Assembly: GCF_932526225.1 (NCBI RefSeq)
Contig: NC_064037.1
Span: 9,158,203 to 9,222,202, forward strand
Direction: 5' to 3'
Length of the DNA stretch: 64,000 nucleotides
Source: Nematostella vectensis
Taxonomy: Eukaryota; Cnidaria; Anthozoa; Actiniaria; Edwardsiidae
The translations under genes were made by a program, and so were the position numbers. Positions 48,547 to 61,200 of this stretch are shown piece by piece; positions within the stretch are counted from its first letter, which is position 1; the number at the start of each line of letters is the position of its first letter. Under the pieces are notes generated by a model. It ran no database searches. It saw only the letters and a list, made by a program, of their open reading frames with translations, and was not told the origin of the DNA.

Positions 48547-51500
48547 CTAACATAGATTATGGAGTTTCGTGTACTTGTCTGGTGAGGCGGCAGGGTCTTG
48601 CTTCAGCCCCGTGATCAGACCCATGAGCTGAGAGATGTCCACTTGGTCTGGTGCCTCGCCCGCAGCCTGCACAATACACAATACACAACCAATCAATACC
48701 CACTAAAATCCTGTTTGACAGGTTACACCACAGACACGAAACAACCAAGCAAACGTGCTTGAATTGTTTACATCGTTACACAAAACACGATTGACATCCA
48801 AGCAACTAATTTACATGAAAAGCCGGATTGATATGTACTACCAAACAATGAGTCACAAATAAAGTTTTGGCATTTGTTGACTTACCCTTTTGTTCTCTGC
48901 ATCCTTGGCTACCTTGCTAGCAAATTCATTTAACTGAAAAAAGAATAAGATTTTTTCAAACAGGAGCCCCTGCAAAATACCCATTAATCAGTCCAATCTT
49001 TTGTCTGTCAGTCTTCGGCAGGTTCCTTGAAAGCAGGTTAGCGCTGACACACGGATAAATACGGCTATCTTGAGATTTGATGGGATAAAAAAAAGCATTC
49101 ATCCCTGGGTTAGCGTGAACCTGCCCGGTTTGGTTTGTCTAGCTCTGTCTGTCAAGTGCCAATCTGCCACACATCTCGGGACAAAAACCTACCCTTTTCT
49201 GCATAAGTACGGCCTGTCTGGTACACTGCCCTAGGAAATCTGAGCTCTCTTTCGTTCGCGGGTCCTCTTCACCAAACTGGCAACAAAGACATCATGAAAC
49301 ACATTCAAATTAGCAGGAATATGTTTAGTGGCCATACAACGGCACACAATGGCAACAAACGTCTTCGGGGAAAAGTGAGACAATATGCGCTAACCTGAGC
49401 TCAGTAAAATCAATAAACCCCTTAAATGATCCAAGTTCGAATACAACTCGACCTCTCACAAAATTTATCGGACATTCAAATTGTGACAAACCAGTCTTTA
49501 AACAAAAAATACGTATGGTACCACTATAGATAGCTACTATAAAATAAGTCACGATGTAGATAATCCAGGATTTTAATAACCTATATATATTTCATACAAA
49601 GCTTTTTAAAGCTTTAAAATTAAAATTTCTTCCTCCAATAAGACTGACCTTATCCTTATACACCGAGTAGGCAGACTTCTCATTCATCAGAGCGGCTCGG
49701 AAGTCGTTGACGCACGCCTTAGCACGGGCAAGGAGATGATAGCTGTAAGGAAGTCAATGTGTTAATTTGAGAAGCTCACCAGTCGGTCAAACCAAAAACA
49801 CAAAGCTCCATCCAAACAGTAAAACATAGCCCAGCATTTGCTGGCAACGCTAGGCTCGGTTGACAACAACATAATAAGAAAATGATGGGAACAAATTCAC
49901 TGTACCTCCCACCATATGTCAAAACAGTACCAACATTGCCGGGTCCAGTAGTGCACAAATTTAAAAATAAATTCACTTTTAAAATATGATATAAAAATAC
50001 TTAAAACAACATAAGATGAAATGGAGATACACCTACCTCATTGCGGTTTGTGTGCTGTTGTTTCCGTGATACCTAAAACGATACAGACACTACGTTCAAT
50101 TCAAAGGCGTGGAACAGTGAGATTTGCAAACAGTCAACTCAACAAGTCTCAGCGCCTGAATTCTCTCTTGTGATTCGTCAGATGTCTACAAACATCCCAC
50201 ACATATTTTGGGTGTTACGGTTTTATAGGGAACGCTGTAAAATGTCAGAGGCACTTACTTCAGTTGGACGTTAAGTGCTTTCTCCATGAACTTCTCAGAG
50301 ATCTTGAATTCTCGCTGTCCATGCAAGATGAGTCCGATGTTGCTCTGTGTGCACAGATAAAAAAAAGTCAACTAATGGGCACCTTAAAGAATGTCGATCA
50401 CCCACTCCTTTGTTATTGTTTATCATTTAATTTTAATTTAATTTTTTTAATTTAATGACTTTGCCCACGGAGAAAAAAAAATACACATACATAATACGTT
50501 ATACATGAGAAACAGAACATAAATACATACAATAACGAAAGGGCAGGGTATCCGCCACAGCTAGGCCAATTACGGCGGACCCGAGTTTAAAATGTGTAAA
50601 AGTTACAAGGTCACAAAAACTAAATTAGAAACAACATGAAATTTGGTGCGTTAGCACCCTGGCCCGATTGCAAGTGAGGCAGACAGATTTCCATGAGCGC
50701 GGATCCTCTGGATCGTAAGTTATCGAAAGAGCATTTAAGTAGTAATTTAATAAAGCGCGCTTGAAAGAAGCATGGTCAGAGTAGCTAGAACTATTTAACA
50801 AATTAGTGAGAGTGTTCCATATTCTTGTACAACGGTTTAAATATGATTTTTGAAAAGCAGAAGTTTTGCATTTGCGAGCGAAGAATTGTGGTGCGCTTGA
50901 GTTTGTAGATGATCTAGTAGGACGGACTGAGCGAACTTTGGGAACAATTGATGGATTAATATTGACAAGCCCATTTATGATTTTATAAAAGTATGACATG
51001 TCCAAATATTCGTGCCAATACGATAGTGGCAATAATTTAAGTTGAATAAGTCTTTCTTTGTATGTTTGGCTGCATCTAAATGGGAGTCCTAACATGTACT
51101 TGCTAGCTCGTCTTTGGATTCTTTCAACTCGTCTAATCAGGTCCTTTGTCTGCGGTGCCCACAGTTGTGTTGCGTATCCTAGGTGAGGACGTACTAGGGC
51201 GAGATACATCGATCTTCTTATGTTGGTTTTCTTTATGGATCTTGAGTGTCTTCTAACGAACCCCAGCGTCCTGTTGGCCTTACTACATGCCTCGTCAACT
51301 TGCTTAGTCCAAGAGAGGTCGTCTGACATCCAGACGCCGAGATCCTTCTCCGTCTCAGTGCAGGCTAAAGGCAAACCGCCAAGCGAATATGTTTTGAGAA
51401 CTGGTTTACGCTTTCGCGAAACCCGCATGACTTTGCTCTTTGTTTGATTAAATGTCATGCCTGTCGATGCCGCCCAGCCATTTAGACTGTTCAGGTCAGC

Positions 51501-54500
51501 TTGTAACACATCCGTGTCGTCCGCCGAGTTGATAACATTAAAGACCTTAGTGTCGTCTGCAAATGTCGCAACACTGCATGAGCAAACTGAATCTGGCAAG
51601 TCATTTGCGAAGAGGACGAACAGTATAGGACCGAGAATTGACCCTTGCGGGACGCCGGAAGTCACAGGTTGACATGTTGAGACCCCCCCTGGAATAGCTA
51701 CGCGTTGGCTCCGATTGGTGATATATGATGTAAACCACTTCAACAGATTTCCGCCAAAACCATATTGGACTAGTTTCCGTGTTAGCATACGGTGGCTTAC
51801 TCTATCGAAAGCCTTTGACATATCAAGGTATACAACATCAATTTGGTTCCCATTGTCTAAGTGAGAGCCAATAGTGTCAAGGACTTCCACCAGCTGGGTG
51901 ACACAAGAGCGGCCTGCAATAAACCCATGTTGACACCTCTGGATGAGGCAGTGCACCCTCTCTCTTATCTTATTAAATACACAACGTTCCATAATTTTCG
52001 ACACAACAGACAAGAGTGATATCGGTCTGTAATTTTCAACTTGTTGAGCAGAGTCTTTCTTGTAAACAGGAACGATATGAGCAATTTTCCATTCAGAAGG
52101 AAATTTGCCAAGCTTGATAGACTTATTGAAAATCTGACAAAGAGAGGGAGCAATCACAGCCGCGGTCTCCTTTAGTAATCTGACGGGGATGTTATCTGGT
52201 CCAGAAGCTTTACTGGCGTCCAGCCCCCTGATAACCGATAATATATCATTTATATCGAATGAAATATTAGATAGCTCGGGTACAGGGGGTGCACAATGTT
52301 CCGGGTCAGTGTTTAGGTCTTGAAGAGAATCTTTTAAAAACACTGAAGCAAAGTATTTATTAAATAAATTTGCAATTGCTTCCGGATCATCAGCTGTGGT
52401 TCTTAGTGGCGTGGGGTCCTGGGAACCAGTGGGTGGATTTACGGTTGTCATTGAAAATACAGCGGTTTATTCGCAAGGAAACTTCAAAATAACAATCTTC
52501 GAATGAAATCTGAAATGTTATTGACGATATTTGATTGAAAATATCTTTGTTACTTGCTTGAATTGGCCGATAGAAATGGATGCTTTGTGTGACTCGCCAT
52601 TGAGCGAGAGCATAAAAATGGCGGCGTGATTGGCTTTCTTTAAAAAGTCTTAGCCTAGCAAGTACGAAGCCTAGAAAAGCATCTGCTTTCATCGGCTGAT
52701 TTGGGAAAGCGTAAAAAATTCGATTGAACTTTGTAAACGCAGAATAAACGTTTTTTTTTTAGATATTTCGGGATCTCGTAATATTAATTTGCTTTTCAAT
52801 GTTGAATATAAACCATAACAAAGGGGTTAGTTGATAGGGTTATAGTCTGTTTGTTGAACTTCAATAAGGCTTAAATCTGCAGTCAAATGTTAGCCAACAC
52901 TCCTTCACTCCCAATACAGGCTGATAGTGGTGCTGGGGCCGTCCCATATAACCTTGCTTGAATTCTAGCAAAAGTTTGAGCAGGGTATTTTACACGAAAT
53001 TTTGCAAAACAAGCTATTTATTTACACTTGCGATGAGTAAATAAATAGAGCCTGACATGAGAGAAAATAATAATGAAACACTCAAAGCATCTAAAGGTTT
53101 TACTGTACTTACATCAAACGTCGACATGTCTGGGTGTCCCTCCCCAAAGACTAGCAGGGCAAGGTAGCGTGCACGGTACATCAGCTTCAGGGCGACCGAC
53201 GCCAGCCCTGCACTGTGACAGTACAGAGCAAGGTGCACCTGGGATCACATGTACGTGTCAGATAATGGTAGAAAGGAAGCAAGTCAAAAGGAGGGAAATG
53301 AATCAACGGAGGGTGGAGTATGGAGATCAATCCACTTTAATTATTGAAATAATTGTTTGCCTTTCTAAAAACAGAGTTATTCCGCTAGTTGAAAGGAAAA
53401 CTGTATTTCTGGAAATCAGAGGAAAGAGATATTCGATTGGAGTAGACGTTATCATGTTAACACACCTATTAACACCATAACACCATGTGATAACACATTA
53501 ACACCATAACACCATGTGATAACACCAATTTCAAGACTGTCGTGTGAGAGTCTATGTATTTAAACCCATAATTCATCACACGTAAATGACAAAATCTCCA
53601 TCTTCAAAAAACACATAAGTTTTGAAACCTGGATAAATAAAGCAATCACATTTTGTTTATTCATAGTTAATACATGGATTTTAAGTGTACCCTCTCAAAT
53701 TAGTGTACAGACTGTAATGGCCCTGATTTGCTTTACTTACAAAAGCAATGATGGTCTCCGGGTGGTCAACTCCCAACACTCGCTCACAGACAAGCACTGC
53801 CTTCTTCTGGTACCCAACAGCCTAGAATTGATAGCATAATCAACACCTGAACATCTCAATAATTGTATCAGGCAGTCTACTTATGAAACAGGCTATGTTG
53901 TCAACAACACAATTATTTTACCATAGTTGTTAACATGTAGTAAACATGAAATCTAAATAGTTATGGCAGCTGTTTTACTCACGAAACGTCCTATTCATTG
54001 TCTTAAACTTGTTCTAACCTGTGCAGCATCATCAGCGAGGTAATGAACTCTTGCAATTGCCCTTCAACACAATAACAACAATGAGCTTATTCATCAATAA
54101 TTTTACTAGTCCCCTTTGCATGCCCAGATTTTATATCTATTAGGTTTTCAAGCCATGAGCACATGAGCAGGATGGAGTGTTTGGATTACAGTCTGACCTT
54201 ATCAGGTGTTTTGTGGGCAGTTGCCCATGTAACTTTGGCAAGTAAAAAAAATGTCTCGGCGGTAGACTTGATGGAACAAGTACAGGATATATAGATGCTT
54301 TGCAAGCTATGAGCAACATGGAAGAGGTTTTTTTTACTCTAGATTTTCCTGCCAAAACAGGAGAGATGCATAGACTTGGTGGTTCATGCCATGAGCAACA
54401 AGGAGGGGTGCAAGCCAGGATTAAAGGCTGACTTTAGCAGGTTGTTGCCTACCTGTAGCAAGTTGCAATGTCTGGGTGGAGCGGTCCATACACTTGGTGG

Positions 54501-55297
54501 AACAGATTCAAAGACTCCAGCATCAACTCATGTGCTTCACCAAGGAATCCTGATCAATTCAACACATTTGAATTAATAAAACATGGGTTATAGAATGTCA
54601 TCCAAGGCCTTTAGCTCTGGTAGATCAGTTGGTTGATCAAACTCCAGACATTCTCAAACTGCTTCAACGAGGTAACAAGTACAAAACTATAAGCCAATCC
54701 AGGCATGCCCCAAGGATTTGCTAAGATAGGTGCATAGTCACTGAGTGCAAACTTAAAAGTGTGAAAGATTAGTTGATAAATAGTACTATTTTGTACAACT
54801 TAGTGAAAACAGTTGAACTGGAGCACTACTATTTTCTAAAATAGTTGGACCGTGACTTTGGCTTTCTTTTGTCTCAGAGTTTCGGTTGAGCGGCCACACT
54901 ACATATTTTGTGACGGAAATTGACAATTCACTATTTAGTAATTGTACAAACTAGTGCAATTTAGTTTTACCAATTTTTCAAGCTTTTACTGTTTGCACCC
55001 TAGGTATCATTATGGAAAAAGGAAACCATTTGACGACCCTCCAATAAGAAATAATTCACTTAAAGGGGAGTAGGGACTTGCACATCCTTCGCACTTCACT
55101 AGGTATGACATGCATGTAATCAACATATTCCCACATGAAATAGGTCTGATGAACCCAAAGCAAAGTGTCTATTAATCAATACAATTCTTTCATAGGACTG
55201 AATGCAGGGGAAAAATCGATACAATTACTTTTCTTGCTTTCTTACCAGCCTGTAGTCTTTGTTGAGCTGCCTCAAACACTGCCGCAGCATCAAATGT
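48547..55297 (-). CDS. cluh: CLUH, C-terminal TPR exons and tail
   Basis: TPR-type repeats typical of [117 protein letters not shown] and [19 protein letters not shown]. The protein ends after [10 protein letters not shown] with TAG at 48549-48547. TPRs mediate protein partners and RNA-granule association in the family. The intron between 53113 and 50344 hosts a CR1-like retrotransposon in the same orientation. The intron donor before 49193 can be read as AAAAGG|GTAGGT. Confidence 0.9.
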
Positions 55298-58200
55298 CTA
55301 TTGAGAACAGGAAAGCAAATGTATTTGCGCATGCCTTATATAGATTTATCTCTTTGACATGTTAGCATCATGACGCCATTTTAAACTCACGCTCTTAGGC
55401 ACATTCTTATGCTTAGGCACAATAAATGATCTATTTCCATCGGCTAATTCAAGCAACCAAGAAAATATTGTTACTCAAGTAACAGACTTCAATTAAGAAT
55501 AGTTATTTCAAAGTATTCTTGCAATTAAACTGCTTTTTTTCAAATGTACACAATAACAAATGACTGGCTGACTTAAATCTACTAAATTTCTGTACACAGA
55601 TCAATTCATACCTTGGGGTTGGTGTGTTTAACAACAGGGCATAAGTTCATGATGTCCTCATCCCTGAATGTGGCATGTTTCTTGCTTTCAAAGTCGTACT
55701 CACGGAGGAGAATCTGAATACCTATGGACAGAAAAAACCTTAACACACTTGTATACTGATGATTAGGCATTTCATGTGTATTTCAAGGAATCACTAAGGC
55801 ATTCTTTACACTATATATGAAGAAGCTATCAACAAACAGCAGAAATGCCGTGGCTTTTGTCCACCATTCACTCAACAAAGAACAAACTGTTTTCAACAGG
55901 AGACCACAACATTCTCTGGAGGACTACTACAAACGTACACTATCACTATTTCATAGCCAACATAAATTCAATTATCTGCACTAAGGTGGTATGATGTCAC
56001 GATGCTTACCATTTCTGATACAGAACGAACGAAGAACTGATATCCTCTGTATTGAGTACCTCTCAAAGACTCCATCACAGTTGTCTCTGAAAAGTACCAT
56101 GATAATGATACAATGTTTAGTATAAGCATGAGCAGCAAGTCTGCTTAGATAATTAATATGTTTCAAGGTGAATGTAACCACACCCCATGGGTAATCCACT
56201 ATTTATATGTCTAAGGTTAGATAATGACCACAAGTGTTCTATAGGATTTAAGACATGGATTAAAGCTGCATTATCACCAGTTTACTTCCAGTCGCTTACG
56301 CAATAATCTCTGATGATTTTTAACGGAAAACACAAAAAGTATTTCAAAATATTGAAAGCAATGTGTCTATTGCAAGTGATTGATAATTTAGAGCAAATGG
56401 CTGTTAAATATCTAAGATTCTAATAGATTCTTTTGTCTTTTAATGAGGTTTCCATTGGACTATGTAATTGCTAACTACATTTCCACTAATTCCCTATTGT
56501 TGAATGCCCCCTCTGTTTGACATAATGGAGGGCACTGATTGCTTGCATTGCAGTGTTCATTTTCAAACTAAAGAAAGGGGGCCTACCCTTCAATCTGGTA
56601 TGCAAAATTAGTGTTCACATCTTCAATGATGGTCTTCCAGAGCTCCTCGGGTGTCAGTGTTGCCCACGCTGTAATATTAGCTAAGAATTCCAAAGAAAAG
56701 GTTGCAGATTTAGCTGAGAAAATAGTCGTTGTAATACATACATACACTACAACAAACCAAAATAACTGCAGAAATAGGGCTCAAGTAGTCCCTGTGAGCC
56801 ACAGCAGTTAATCAATAAGTACCTCCGTTGGCATGTACATGTTTTGACTTCTTCTTGCTTTTCTTCTTCTTGCTTACAACCTGATAACAAAGATGATGTG
56901 TTAACAAAGCCGTAGTTTTGAAATGCCTAAGTAGTGGTGAATCTAGTATATTTAATATGGGATTCCAAAAAACAGTTGAGGGGGGGGGGGGGGGGTGGGG
57001 ATTTTTCTTCTGTTTAGAGCAGTATCCCTAAAAATAGGTTGGTCTATGCCTAGATTTATGGATGAGAAGTTTCCAACCCATAATGCTTTCTATTTTAAGC
57101 TACCAAGAAGACTTTTTTTTTAAATGCTTAGAGATTAAGATAAAGGCAAATCATCCACACTGGGTTTAGATTCACTTTCCCTAACCTCTTCAATTGGAAG
57201 TTGTGGTTGTGGTGTAGAATATGAGCTCTGCAAGGAAATGAAGAGGGAAAAAGGTCATTAGTACACTATAAATAATAAATACTGTTAAACAATTTTGTAC
57301 ACAATGTACAGTGGAAATTCTATATAACAATACTCAGTATAGTGATATCCTTGGTCCCCATAACCAAAACATATATGGGGAATCATCTCAATTTTTAACG
57401 ATTTTCTGAAAATATAAAGATGAAGTTGTTTCCTCTGATAAAAAAATGTAGCGAAGTTCTGATACAACTATTTTTTTCCTGAATTTTAAACTCACCAACT
57501 GTATACATGTTGCACTTCCAAAAAATTGTGCTAAGCAAATCAGGCCTTCAATGACATTGATTCCACAATGCAAAGCTTTTATCAACCTACAGACGAAACT
57601 CACCAGCAAACAGTTAAGAAAGTGGCTGACAGCTGTCGACAAGGTGCGTAAAGATGCTGCAGAAACAAGCAATTTGGGATTTTTAATCCATTCTGACTAA
57701 TTCGATAAGTTTCAGTCTAAATCAGCTTGTTCCATGGGTGTCCATAAGTGAAATGTGCTTGTCTCCAGGCGAGCTTTATATTTACTGTTTAAAAGTCAAA
57801 CTTTATAAGCAACAATGAAAGAGCCATAACATTTCATTCAAGAATGGCAGAAAGCTGTTGGAGTTAGATTTGTTAGCAAAGTGCCTATTTGACAGAACTG
57901 CACCTACCCCCTTGCATGTGTACTCGGAACAGCTGTTTGGCTGTGCGTATGATCATTTCACTAATGCATAGTTTCTGCAAGAGATGAAATAGTAAATAAT
58001 CAAACAAAAATAATCTGATTCCATACAGCCTATAGTTTTGAAATGATATTTGTTGTAGCACAGACCTACAGGACAAAAAGTGAGTAGGAAGATGGTTATT
58101 GTCTAAGTATTTAGGTTCATGGTTCTCACTATTTGATGCAAGCAGAAACATAAGTTCAACACAAGTGAGAATCACTTAAGCATAATCACAAGAAAATCAA

Positions 58201-61200
58201 GCACTTGTGTCCTCTGTGTGTTCCAGTAAGAATCAGAAAATAACGTGTGTAGTGCTTGCTTTGGGCTGATTTGGAATTTCCAAGTACTCCACTACCCCTG
58301 CAGCCATACTCACATGGACGTGCTCTAGATCACTCCTAGTAGACACAATGGCAGCTACTGTGCCGAGGTATCGAAGGTTGATTCCCCTGAAATCAAAACC
58401 AATGATTTACTATCATTCGACAATGTCTTGATTTGATTTGTAGAATGTATATTAAACATACAGTAACATAAATGTAACTCAACAAAATGGTCTCTGATGA
58501 TTCAAGAATTCTACTCATGATCAAAATGCTTTGCTTATATAAAGAAATGATTATGACATTGTAGCTGAGCAATTAGGAGTCAAATAAACCAGTGATAATA
58601 TGATTGGCACACAATACTATTAAGCAAACTGGTTGACAGCATACTGTATTTTACTGTTTGAAAACATTAGGACTCTGGCGGCGAAATAGTCCTAGAAATG
58701 CTTGAGTTACCTGCTGTGCATGATTTCAGTGAGCTGTGAGCCATCTAAAGGGGTCTGGGTTAGAGAGATAAAGTCTTCAATCTGTGGGTCAAAAAAAAAA
58801 AAAAAAGCAGCGGTTAGTCTATACAAATAATTGTTTTTTTGGCAATGGCCATCACTGTACAGTACTATGATATTCATTATTACTGAGTCCCATTATAAAG
58901 AGATCAATAAAGACATACCATCTTAATGACAACAGTATCAATGAGGAAATTTGAAGCATCCTTCACAAGCTGTTTATCAACTAACATAGTCTCCTCCTGC
59001 AAGAAGCATAAGCACTGATGTGAGTGCACGGAAAGGATTTCATCAAGAATACCAGGACTAGTACAGCATCTTAGGTCATTCCAACCTGACAGGTTCACTC
59101 ACCTCAGAAGATGAATGCGTAACACCTGGAGTGTGCACATCTGGGTTAAATTTTACTTCGAATTCTGTAAGAGTAAGAGGATTTTTCCATCCCTTAAATT
59201 AGTACGTTATAGTATTGGTAGCATCACACCAAGAATAGACACTGGCACAGCCCATAAGGCATATAAGAGGAAATGCTTTGGGGAATAGGAGATGTCACTG
59301 ATAAATTACCTGTTTCTGACAATGAACCAACAGCTTTAGCAGCAGCTCTGAAAGCTTCCAGAGATGTATCCTTGCCTGTGTGATGGAAAGCAAAAGACAC
59401 AAAAAATCTTAAGGAGGCCTAAGGACATGTGAACGATAAAACAGTAGTTGTTTCATACCTAACAAAGAGGCAGTCGCTTTGTTTTCTGATGTGTCAGTCT
59501 TGTTTGTTTTGCCAGCTGTGTTGCCACCATTTTCCTGTGGTGCCTTAGCTTCACCTTCACTCTTTATGGCTGCATCCTCCCCATTTGTTTCTGCCTGCTG
59601 CTCAGCCTTCTCCTCTGTCTTGCTTGTCAGGCATTCTTTTGCTTTCTCTTCTGCTGTTTCTTCATTCTCTTTTGTGCTCTTCTCTCCATTTTCCTTTGCC
59701 TTTTCTTCACTTGAACTCTGGAAACAGCAACACCAAAATGCCTGTTATTACCTTGTGGACTATGGAATGATGAGTAAATCCCTCTTCTCTCTTATAATCT
59801 TGATAACTATCTAATCATTATGAGTATGATGTCAGTGATTGTATGTACCTACCTGTGCTTGTTTTTGCTTTGCAGACTGCACATGCATTGCAATAAGCTT
59901 GAGAAATAACACATAACAGTATCTGAAAAGAAAAAATTGTTAGTAAGTACTGTAGTAAGAGCAGAAAAACCCTTAAGAGAACATTGAACTGTTGGGAATT
60001 TCTATTGTCATTGTCTCTATTGAGAACCAAAAGTGGACTTTCGGCCATTGTAGGGGGTGCATTCGCACCCCCTGCACCCCCCCCTGGGTACGGGCCTGAT
60101 ATTGTAACTACTACAAATTTCTCTTTAGTTTCTCTATCAGCAATTTCTCTATTTTCTCTAAGCATGCACACTCCTGCCACATGCATGTGATGTCTTTGCA
60201 TAAGCTCAATGTTATGATAACCTCTTTTAGCCGCCCCAGGGAAGAGTAATTTAAACATTTAGCAAAGTGCAGCAAACATTATGAAATACTTTATAAGCAG
60301 CATACAGAAATAATTTCTCTGGCTGTATGCTCGAAACAATCCACTCTTTCATACAATTAAATGGTTAAAAAAAACTATTGAACTATACTCACGTCAAGAA
60401 AGATTCAACAAGTTCTGGCCGAAGACAACAGAGTTTATGCTTGAAACTTCGTGGATAAACTGATTTGGGGTCCTTTTCTTCAGCTGCAAAAGAAAAAAAG
60501 GTATAATTAATATTAGAAAAGAGTAATTTGTTAATGACAGGTAGGTGAGCAAAATAAGTCAATACAGTAGATCTCATGGATAAGGTGCATGGGCCATGTA
60601 GGGACATATGGACCTGATATTTTTTTCCCATTTTTTATAGCAAATAAGATGATGAAGATATTTGTTTGTTATTTTGAGAAAATATTAAATAACAAAAAAA
60701 AAATGATTCTGAGCCGGTCAGGGTTAGGTCAGGGTTCTACAGCCAACTGATGAAAGAGAGCATGAGTATATACAGTAGCACTGTAGCTGTCTAGTAAACT
60801 GTTTTATTTGCTAACAACTTACAGCCCAGGAAGTTGACATCAGGAGGAAAAGTCCTGAAAAGGTCAAGGATGTAATGTCTTCCATCAGCACCAATGATAC
60901 CCTGGTAAGGACAGAAACAATGCATCACATGCCTGACAACAAAATCACATTTTTACAACTTTGAGTGGGAGAGGGGAGAATTTTGAGCCTGATAAAAAAG
61001 GTCATGATTGGAAGATTGATTGTGGGAGGGAGAAAAGTCAAGAAGCCAGCCATGCTCCACCAAATGAACTGAAAATTTCTTGACCTGGCTCCCACTTAAT
61101 GTGCAACTTGTGAACAGACACAAACCTTGCACTCCACTGAAGAGCAGAGGATGACATCTGTGCCATCAGAGTTTGTCACCCTGTAGAGGACAGCAGAAAC

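Noticed and set aside
59479-59814. Plus-strand 111-codon Ser/Phe-rich frame
   Set aside because: It is antisense to the Glu/Lys-rich CLUH linker exon 59717-59459.
59986-60130. Another poly-C MITE (TGGGTACGGGCCTG) in a CLUH intron
   Set aside because: It shares short text with 8365-8420 but no clear inverted ends were found, so it is not listed as an element.
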